NCBI GenBank assembly: GCA_934177545.1
Contig: CAKPPI010000029.1
Coordinates: forward strand, 1-11,209
From: an uncultured Bacilli bacterium
GTDB lineage: Bacteria; Bacillota_I; Bacilli_A; RF39; UBA660
Length of the DNA: 11,209 nucleotides
Direction: 5' to 3'
The translations under genes were made by a program, and so were the position numbers. A model generated the notes under the pieces. It made no database searches and was not told where the DNA came from. It was given only the letters and a program-made list of their open reading frames with translations. Below, in pieces: positions 6,445-11,209 of this stretch (its first letter is position 1; every line of letters starts with the position of its first letter).

Positions 6445-8964
6445 ATGGAAAAAACAAAAGAAATTATTGAGAAAATTAGGGAATATACCCTTGAAGATAT
6501 TATGGGGGAAAGGTTTGGAAGCTATTCAAAATATATTATTCAAGAGCGTGCTATTCCTGATGCTAGAGATGGATTAAAACCAGTTCAAAGACGTATTCTA
6601 TATTCTATGTATAAAGAAAAAAATACCTATGATAGACCTTATAGAAAAAGTGCTAAAACAGTAGGAGATGTTATTGGTAATTACCATCCACATGGTGATA
6701 GTTCTATTTATGAGGCTATGGTTAGAATGAGTCAAGAATGGAAGAGTAGATATCCTTATATTGATATGCATGGTAATAATGGTTCTATCGATGGTGATAG
6801 TCCAGCAGCATATCGTTATACAGAAGCAAGACTTTCTAAGATTAGTAATGAAATGTTAAGAGATATTAATAGAGATACTGTAGAGTTTGCTCCTAACTTT
6901 GATGATAGTTTAAAAGAACCTACTGTTTTACCAGCTAGATTTCCTGCTCTTCTTGTTTATGGAACACAAGGTATTTCCGCTGGATATGCTACTAATATAC
7001 CACCTCATAACTTAGGAGAAGTAATAGATGCTGCTATTTACTTAATAGATAATAGTGAAGCAACACTTGATGAGCTAATGAACTTTGTTAAAGGACCTGA
7101 CTTTCCAACTGGTGCTATCATTGAAGGAAAAAAAGGATTACTTGATGCTTATCAAACAGGTAAAGGTAAAATAATAATTAAAAGTAAATATGAGTTTGAA
7201 GAGAAAAATGGTAAAACATCTTTAGTAATTACAGAAATTCCTTATGAAGTTAATAAAGCTTTACTAGTTAAGAAAATAGATGATATAAGACTAGATAAAA
7301 AAATAGATGGAATAGTAGAAGTAAGAGATGAATCTGCTCAAGATATTAGAATTGTTATTGACTTAAAGAAAGGTGTTAATAAAGAATTCTTAGTAAACTT
7401 CTTATTAAAAAATACTGATATGCAGATAAGTTATAATTTCAATATGGTAGCAATTGTTAAGAAAAGACCTAAACTATTAGGACTTAAGAATGCTCTAAAA
7501 GCTTTTATTGAGCATCAACAAGAAGTTGTTAGAAGAAGAAGTGAGTTTGATTTAGCTCATGCTAAGAAAGAACTTCATATCTTAGATGGTTTAAAGAAAT
7601 GTTTATCTATTTTAGATGAAGTTATTAAAACTATTAGAGCAAGTAAAAATAAAAGTGATGCTAAAGAAAACCTTGTAAAAGAATATGCTTTTAGTTATGA
7701 ACAAGCAGAAGCTATTGTAACATTGCAACTATATCGTTTAACCAATACTGATGTAGTAGAACTAGAAGAAAGATGTGCTGTCTTAGAAAAGATAATTGCA
7801 TCACTTACTGCTATCTTGGAAAATGAAAAAATACTTAAGAAAGTAATGAAAGAAGAATTAAAGAAAGTAAAGAGTGAATATAATAAAGAACGTATCACTG
7901 AAGTTAGAGATGAAGTTACTGAAATTAAACTAGATACTACCGCTCTTATTCCTAAAGAGGATACTATTGTTACTATTAGTAGAGAAGGCTATATCAAAAG
8001 AACATCTATTCGTAGTTACAGTGCTAGTGATATTAAAGATCCCCTACTTAAAGAAAATGACTACTTGCTAGGTGAGTTTAAGATGAAAACTACTGATACT
8101 TTATTAGTATTTACTTCATTTGGTAATTATTTATACATTCCTGTTCATACGATTAATGACTTAAAATGGCGTGAACTTGGAAAACACGTTAGTAACTTAG
8201 TACCCCTTCAAGAAGATGAAGAAATAGTAACTGCTCTACCAGTAAGTGACTTTAATGATAAGAAAAATATTATTTTAGCTACTAGTCAAGGTATGATAAA
8301 AAGTAGTAGTCTAGCTGACTTTAAACTTACAAGATACTCTAAAGCTACTAGCTGTATGAAACTTAAAGATAATGATAAGTTAATAGCGGCTTTCTATGAT
8401 ACAAAAGATGAAATCTTTATTGAGACTAGTAAGGGATATGGTCTATGGTTTAGTAAAGATGAAATACCAGTAGTAGGAATTAAAGCAGGAGGAGTAAAAG
8501 CTATAACTTTAAAAGATGATAGTGTTACCTCTATTCTAAACTTTAATGAGTCAGACAATAAATACTTAGCTATTGTAACTGATAAGGGAACAGGTAAGAG
8601 AATGCATCTAAAAGACTTTGATAAAACAACTAGAGCAAGAAGAGGACTACTTACGATAAGAGATGTTAAGACAAATCCTTATCATGTAGTAGCAGCATTT
8701 TTCCTAAGTCCAAAAGAAGAAATAGGTCTAAAGAATGGAGAGATTACTTACTATAAGGGAAGTGACCTTACTATCGCTGATAGATATTCTACTGGTTCTA
8801 CTTTAAGAAAAGGTGGAGTAGATACTGCTTTCAAGGTTGTAGAGTTAAATGACATAAATAATCAAGAAGAAGAAATAGAAGTATTAGAAGTAGAAAAACC
8901 TGATTTAGAAAAGTTAGATGCTAGACTTATGACTATAGATGATTTTTTAAATGATAATGATTAA
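6445..8964 (+). CDS. parC: topoisomerase IV subunit A
   Basis: This is the DNA-cleaving subunit of topoisomerase IV, partner of ParE. It is 839 aa, slightly long for the family. The catalytic tyrosine is Y125 in AAYRYTEARLS. The residue two before it is Tyr (Y123), where most ParC and GyrA proteins have Met. The quinolone-resistance-determining region reads GNYHPHGDSSIYEAMVRMSQ (78-97), with S86 and E90 at the usual resistance sites, so it looks wild-type. IDGDSPAA (114-122), PNFDDSLKEP and GISAGYATNIPPHNLGEV belong to the cleavage core. A charged helical segment (about 430-480) is the coiled-coil gate. The beta-pinwheel C-terminal domain begins near 490. ParC is favoured over GyrA by the GNNGSIDGD segment, by RARRGLLTIRDVKTNP in the C-terminal domain, by the lack of an obvious QRRGGKG-type GyrA box, and by the parE neighbour. 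A terminator follows directly. Confidence 0.95.
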   Translation: MEKTKEIIEKIREYTLEDIMGERFGSYSKYIIQERAIPDARDGLKPVQRRILYSMYKEKNTYDRPYRKSAKTVGDVIGNYHPHGDSSIYEAMVRMSQEWKSRYPYIDMHGNNGSIDGDSPAAYRYTEARLSKISNEMLRDINRDTVEFAPNFDDSLKEPTVLPARFPALLVYGTQGISAGYATNIPPHNLGEVIDAAIYLIDNSEATLDELMNFVKGPDFPTGAIIEGKKGLLDAYQTGKGKIIIKSKYEFEEKNGKTSLVITEIPYEVNKALLVKKIDDIRLDKKIDGIVEVRDESAQDIRIVIDLKKGVNKEFLVNFLLKNTDMQISYNFNMVAIVKKRPKLLGLKNALKAFIEHQQEVVRRRSEFDLAHAKKELHILDGLKKCLSILDEVIKTIRASKNKSDAKENLVKEYAFSYEQAEAIVTLQLYRLTNTDVVELEERCAVLEKIIASLTAILENEKILKKVMKEELKKVKSEYNKERITEVRDEVTEIKLDTTALIPKEDTIVTISREGYIKRTSIRSYSASDIKDPLLKENDYLLGEFKMKTTDTLLVFTSFGNYLYIPVHTINDLKWRELGKHVSNLVPLQEDEEIVTALPVSDFNDKKNIILATSQGMIKSSSLADFKLTRYSKATSCMKLKDNDKLIAAFYDTKDEIFIETSKGYGLWFSKDEIPVVGIKAGGVKAITLKDDSVTSILNFNESDNKYLAIVTDKGTGKRMHLKDFDKTTRARRGLLTIRDVKTNPYHVVAAFFLSPKEEIGLKNGEITYYKGSDLTIADRYSTGSTLRKGGVDTAFKVVELNDINNQEEEIEVLEVEKPDLEKLDARLMTIDDFLNDND

Positions 8965-8988
8965 AAAAGTGTCCAAGGACGCTTTTTC
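8964..8988 (+). terminator. intrinsic terminator after parC
   Basis: AAAAAGTGTC (8964-8973) pairs with GACGCTTTTT (8978-8987) with one G·U pair, around a CAAG tetraloop. The T-rich end completes it. It starts at the last base of the parC stop codon. Confidence 0.85.
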
Positions 8989-9035
8989 TGTTATATAACC
9001 TAGTTTTCTAACATACTATTTATTAGGTGAAGAAT

Positions 9036-9383
9036 ATGTCAAAAGAAAGTTTTAAAAGTTTTATTAAAGATAGACCAGAACTAGCTAATAGTGTTTTAAA
9101 AGGGAAAAGTACTTGGCAAAGTTTATATGAATTATATGATATATATGGAGAAGATTCTACTGTTTGGAATCAGTTTAATTCTACTAATCAATTAGAAAGC
9201 ACTAAGACTGGAAACTTTCAAGATATAGTTAATATTTTTAAAAATATGGATTTAGAAACTCTACAAAGAGGAGTTAATGGATTAGAAAAAGCGGTTAGTT
9301 TATTAAGTGATTTAACTAGTAAGGATGAACCAGTTGTAAATACTTATCAAGAACGACCTATTAACAAGTACTATGAGGACTAA
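9036..9383 (+). CDS. YlbD-like protein
   Basis: This 115-aa protein resembles B. subtilis YlbD, described as a putative spore coat protein. Shared features are an N-terminal F-x-x-FI-x-x-RPEL block (6-15) and the core GKSTWQSLYELYDIYGED (23-40), close to the family pattern G-x-x-TWQ-LYE-x-(W/Y)-x-x-GED. A second helical block, NIFKNMDLETLQRGVNGLEKA (66-86), matches the family's KNMD segment. It is highly charged and has no signal peptide. In B. subtilis ylbD is followed by ylbE, and the same order occurs here. No sporulation gene is visible in this window, so a coat role cannot be assumed. The frame extends to GTG 9027, but that codon lies inside AGGTGA (9025-9030). The ATG at 9036, five bases after it, is the better start. 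The stop overlaps the next ATG by one base (TAATG). Confidence 0.7.
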   Translation: MSKESFKSFIKDRPELANSVLKGKSTWQSLYELYDIYGEDSTVWNQFNSTNQLESTKTGNFQDIVNIFKNMDLETLQRGVNGLEKAVSLLSDLTSKDEPVVNTYQERPINKYYED

Positions 9384-9604
9384 TGCAGATAGAAACTAAA
9401 TTAAGAATAAAAAGTAATCCTTATCTTTATAAATATTTACAAGAGAACTCTTATTGGTATAAATACTTAAATAGAAATCCCTCTTTTTTAAATCAAATGG
9501 AAGATGAGATGAAAACGGCTTACAAGTTAACAACTAAGGATAGAATAGATAAAATTAAAGATACTTTATCTTTTGCTCAATCATTTATTGACATTATTAA
9601 TTAG
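9383..9604 (+). CDS. YlbE-like protein
   Basis: This 73-aa protein resembles the YlbE-like family of Bacilli. The tell-tale parts are SNPYLYKYLQENSYWYKYLNRNP (11-33), matching the family's 'NP-x-x-x-x-(Y/F)-(L/I)-R-x-x-x-x-WY-x-x-L-x-R-NP', and the tail YKLTTKDRIDKIKD. The function is unknown. It begins at the TAATG overlap with the YlbD-like gene, with GAGGA (9375-9379) as ribosome binding site, so the pair is translationally coupled. Its last 24 bases overlap the end of the minus-strand gene at 9581. No strong terminator lies after it, only an AT-only stem with a T run near 9608-9614, inside the opposing gene. Confidence 0.7.
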   Translation: MQIETKLRIKSNPYLYKYLQENSYWYKYLNRNPSFLNQMEDEMKTAYKLTTKDRIDKIKDTLSFAQSFIDIIN

Positions 9605-10444
9605 TAATTTTTTTAATACTTTTTCAGTTTCTTCATAATAGATATTGGTGTCTAGATAAGTATTACAATTATAAAACTCATAATTAAGTCTTTCCCTAAC
9701 TCCTACCAAATTCATTATTGATAAAGGGCTAAGTAAACTCTCTATTTGAATACTTGCATAATTACCTTTAGCAATAGCTATCTTTTCATCACCAATAACG
9801 TTACCATTTTCAATATTTGACATAATGTTTTCTAGACATAGACTAATATATACACTGTTTTGCTCATCGATGTTAAGAAAGTCATCTATCATGGCAAAGT
9901 GTTTTGATAGAATACTAGCACTTTCTATATTGTGAATATTCTTTTTATCATCTTCAAGTTCAAAATAAGTAAAAAACAGATCATTAATTATTTTACTTTT
10001 ACTATTATTATCAATATACTTACTTTCAAATATTCTACCAATAAGTCTTTCAATATAATCAGTTCTAAAAGCCAAACAATCATTAAATAACATTGGTTCA
10101 ATAATTCCTTCATTAATTAAATATTTATTAGTTTCTGGACTTATTACAACCTCATTAGTTTGATCTTCAAATATATTGTGAATTAGTTTATTACCAAGTC
10201 TTTTTAGTGGTAGCCTATCATCAACCTGATAAAGAATTAAAGTATCAGTTGGTACTTGATCTAATAACAAAGATGGATGTTCTATAAAAATATTATCTAG
10301 CAGTTCATCTGTTTCTTTTTCATTTAAGCTATCAAATGCTACTTTTTCTTCTTGTCTTAAAAAGTCTAACATTTCTTTATCATTATTTATACTATATTTA
10401 TATATAGCCTTTTCTAATTGTTCAAAATATACTAATGATTTCAT
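9581..10444 (-). CDS. hypothetical protein, all-helical
   Basis: I do not recognise this 287-aa protein. It has no signal peptide or membrane segment and looks largely alpha-helical, with many Asp, Glu, Asn and Ile residues, so it is probably cytoplasmic. Recognisable stretches are IEHPSLLLDQVPTDTLILYQ, VDDRLPLKRLGNKL and AIAKGNYASIQIESLLSPLS, none of which points to a known family. There is no cysteine-rich, nucleotide-binding or helix-turn-helix motif I can name. The frame is open to TTG 10456, but ATG 10444 is the natural start. It follows a GGGGGGT run (10454-10448 on the minus strand) that can pair with the 16S rRNA tail ACCUCC with one G·U pair. A perfect TATAAT (10476-10471) lies just upstream, without a good -35. 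Its 3' end overlaps the YlbE-like gene by 24 bases in antisense. Confidence 0.6.
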   Translation of the reverse strand: MKSLVYFEQLEKAIYKYSINNDKEMLDFLRQEEKVAFDSLNEKETDELLDNIFIEHPSLLLDQVPTDTLILYQVDDRLPLKRLGNKLIHNIFEDQTNEVVISPETNKYLINEGIIEPMLFNDCLAFRTDYIERLIGRIFESKYIDNNSKSKIINDLFFTYFELEDDKKNIHNIESASILSKHFAMIDDFLNIDEQNSVYISLCLENIMSNIENGNVIGDEKIAIAKGNYASIQIESLLSPLSIMNLVGVRERLNYEFYNCNTYLDTNIYYEETEKVLKKLLINNVNK

Positions 10445-10600
10445 AATACCCCCCAACTTGTGTTATGCCTATTATAATAATATTAAAGTTCTACAATAGC
10501 AACATAAATTTTAAATTTACTGAATAAGTATAGAAAAATCATTGATTAAAGTAGTTGAATAGTAATAAGTAAATAGCACATATTTAATTTTGAAAAAGGA

Positions 10601-10629
10601 TTGAATAGTTGGCTAAAATCTGATAGAAT
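10601..10629 (+). promoter_or_regulatory. promoter of a candidate small RNA
   Basis: TTGAAT (10601-10606) lies 17 bases before TAGAAT (10624-10629), with an extended -10 (TGA at 10621-10623). A weaker alternative is TTGAAA (10590-10595), 18 bases, TAAAAT (10614-10619). The predicted transcription start is near 10636. Confidence 0.5.
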
Positions 10630-10713
10630 TAAGATGTTGAAGATAGATGAAGTTAGGTGTTGAGCTATTGGTGAATAAAAGTGTACATTTTAATTCGCAA
10701 ATCAACAATTGGT

Positions 10714-10800
10714 GAAAGTAGAGGTGCCCCGTCCATGAATATATTAAGTTTACAATATGTTAACATGGGGGGGGGGTGTTTAAACCATAAATCTACTTTC
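10714..10800 (+). other. long nested hairpin containing a G10 tract
   Basis: Outer stem: GAAAGTAGA (10714-10722) pairs perfectly with TCTACTTTC (10792-10800). Middle stem: CCCCGTCCATG (10727-10737) pairs with CATG plus the G tract (10764-10774), with one G·U pair and one G/G mismatch. Inner stem: AATATATT (10738-10745) pairs with AATATGTT (10754-10761) with one G·U pair, closing an 8-nt loop. An AA bulge at 10762-10763 separates the inner and middle stems. GTTTAAAC (10778-10785) is a perfect palindrome between the middle and outer stems. G10 at 10767-10776 is exceptional in this AT-rich DNA. Confidence 0.65.
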
Positions 10801-10814
10801 TTTTATTGTGCTTT

Positions 10815-10846
10815 AAGATAGACTAGCTTTAGTACTATCTTTTTTT
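10815..10846 (+). terminator. strong intrinsic terminator
   Basis: AAGATAG (10815-10821) pairs with CTATCTT (10835-10841). The inner ACTA (10822-10825) pairs with TAGT (10830-10833), leaving a GCTT loop and one bulged A. Seven T (10840-10846) follow. No protein-coding gene lies immediately before it on this strand. Confidence 0.8.
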
Positions 10847-10901
10847 GCATGATGATAATAGCTATATAGCCAGCAGAATAATTGCTATTTTAATGTTATG
10901 A

Positions 10902-10931
10902 TTGAAATGTCAAGAATACTGATATTTATAA
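10902..10931 (+). promoter_or_regulatory. possible promoter of the micro-ORF / exported-protein unit
   Basis: TTGAAA (10902-10907) is followed by TTATAA (10926-10931) after 18 bases. Spacing and -10 are only fair. A 6-bp inverted repeat, AATAGC (10857-10862) and GCTATT (10884-10889), lies just upstream and could be an operator. Confidence 0.3.
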
Positions 10932-10959
10932 AAGATAAATGAAAGGTAGGAGAGGCAGT

Positions 10960-11040
10960 ATGAGAGCAGTAATATCAAACTGTCAATGGTATAAATGTGT
11001 AATTTTGAGTAATACTAAAATAGAGGAGTTTACTCTATGA
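10960..11040 (+). CDS. 26-codon micro-ORF coupled to the exported-protein gene
   Basis: The peptide starts MRAVISNCQWYKC and ends TKIEEFTL, 26 aa in all. Its ribosome binding site AGGAGAGG (10948-10955) is one of the best in the window and lies 4 nt before the ATG. Its stop TGA (11038-11040) overlaps the next gene's ATG (11037-11039) as ATGA, the classic coupling overlap. No known family is recognised. Two cysteines (C8, C13) and one Trp are present. It may be a leader peptide that opens the downstream start region, since TAGAG and CTCTA flank the downstream ribosome binding site GAGGAG (11023-11028) and could hide it in a small hairpin. Confidence 0.45.
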   Translation: MRAVISNCQWYKCVILSNTKIEEFTL

Positions 11041-11209
11041 AAAGATTAATAAAAAAACTATTTAAAACAAATATATCAACAAGCTATATGTTTATTCTTC
11101 TTGGAATAAGTTCTTTAATGATGCTAGGATACTTTTCTTATGCTTGGTTTACTGTCCAAGGAGTTCAAAAGTATAGCGTAGTAACTGGTAATCTAACAGG
11201 AACATTAGC
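11037..11209 (+). CDS. exported protein, N-terminal part, possibly TasA/camelysin-like
   Basis: Only the first 57 codons are in the window, and the frame is still open at the right edge. The N-terminus has a strong positive charge (MKRLIKKLFK) followed by a hydrophobic segment (about 18-36). It then reads SYAWFTVQG and, after a short gap, VVTGNLTGTL. A hydrophobic stretch ending in a small residue, aromatic and Thr, followed by a 'G-x-L' motif, recalls the SipW-dependent signal peptides of TasA and camelysin-type matrix proteins. With so little sequence this is an inference, and a pilin-like or generic surface protein is equally possible. GAGGAG (11023-11028) is its ribosome binding site, 8 nt before ATG. 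Confidence 0.6.
   Translation, partial: MKRLIKKLFKTNISTSYMFILLGISSLMMLGYFSYAWFTVQGVQKYSVVTGNLTGTL

Larger units (their letters stand above)
10636..10846 (+). ncRNA. candidate structured small RNA
   Basis: This segment lies between a good promoter and a strong terminator and holds no convincing protein gene. About the first 75 nt are AT-rich and contain only a doubtful 22-codon ORF (ATG 10647, stop 10713-10715). That ORF has no good ribosome binding site, although AGGTG near 10656 could serve an internal TTG at 10668. Next comes a long nested hairpin (10714-10800) with a G10 tract, then the terminator stem. It does not match SRP RNA, 6S RNA, tmRNA, RNase P RNA, a T-box or any riboswitch consensus I know. 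It could be a trans-acting small RNA or an attenuated leader whose read-through would reach the exported-protein gene about 190 nt downstream. Transcription is inferred from sequence only. It is the main content of the 500-base gap 10457-10959. Confidence 0.4.

Noticed and set aside
7695..7898. A minus-strand open frame of 67 codons inside parC.
   Set aside because: It is antisense to the ParC coiled-coil coding region. Its serine- and phenylalanine-rich product is the expected shadow of Lys/Glu codons.
10714..10800. A known riboswitch, SRP RNA, 6S RNA or T-box.
   Set aside because: None of the conserved cores I know (for example the GGAA-capped SRP loop or the T-box GGTGG motif) is present.
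10714..10800. A MITE or other mobile element bounded by the 9-bp inverted repeat.
   Set aside because: No target-site duplication is visible, only one copy is seen, and a terminator follows, which fits an RNA better.
10861..10870. Perfect palindrome GCTATATAGC.
   Set aside because: Short AT-rich palindromes are expected here. There is no second copy and its placement near a promoter is not exact.
1..11209. A Mycoplasma-like genetic code (TGA = Trp), considered because of the AT-rich, Mollicutes-like character.
   Set aside because: TGA closes several real genes (yceD at 1136-1138 and the minus-strand gene at 9581-9583), and Trp is written TGG in parE and parC.
1..11209. A defence island, prophage or CRISPR system.
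   Set aside because: No repeats of array form, nuclease, integrase, transposase or structural phage gene is visible.

Overview
This window looks like chromosomal housekeeping DNA from an AT-rich (roughly 30% G+C by eye) Bacillota, most likely an uncultured member of class Bacilli of the RF39/Erysipelotrichales kind. The evidence is a Gram-positive-type ParE/ParC pair, a YceD(DUF177)-rpmF pair, YlbD-like and YlbE-like proteins, AGGAGG or AGGTGAT ribosome binding sites, and sigma-A promoters with an extended -10. TGA, TAG and TAA all act as stops, so the genetic code is standard. I see no transposase, integrase, phage gene, CRISPR array, tRNA or rRNA.

Layout. 1-142: an upstream intergenic tail with a possible terminator and a good promoter. 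170-1359: a plus-strand operon of an HD-domain phosphohydrolase, a DUF177 (YceD/YlbN) protein and ribosomal protein bL32, closed by an intrinsic terminator. 1449-1991: a small predicted lipoprotein of unknown function. It is convergent with a minus-strand membrane-anchored transglutaminase-like protein (2026-2925), and the two share one bidirectional terminator. 3099-8964: parE, an unrecognised 474-aa gene, then parC, driven by a clear promoter and ended by a terminator. 9036-9604: ylbD-like and ylbE-like genes, overlapping tail to tail with an unknown minus-strand gene (9581-10444). 10457-10959: about 500 bases without a normal gene. It holds a good promoter, a long nested hairpin with a G10 tract and a strong terminator, together a candidate small RNA. 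10960-11209: a 26-codon micro-ORF overlapping the start of a truncated exported protein with a TasA/camelysin-like N-terminus.

How the genes work together. ParE and ParC form topoisomerase IV, which separates daughter chromosomes. The unknown gene between them is joined on both sides by stop codons fused to the next ribosome binding site, so it should be made together with the two subunits. YceD and L32 both belong to large ribosomal subunit production. The two predicted exported proteins at 1449-2925 face each other.

The most striking observation is the L32 gene. Its only workable start adds the N-terminus MLKLDIQLF directly before the normal mature sequence AVPFRK. This copies, in sequence and length, the Prp-protease-processed extension of Firmicutes ribosomal protein bL27. 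It suggests that a second ribosomal protein is matured by Prp here. Next in interest are the unknown gene inside the topoisomerase IV operon and the structured small-RNA candidate with the G10 tract.
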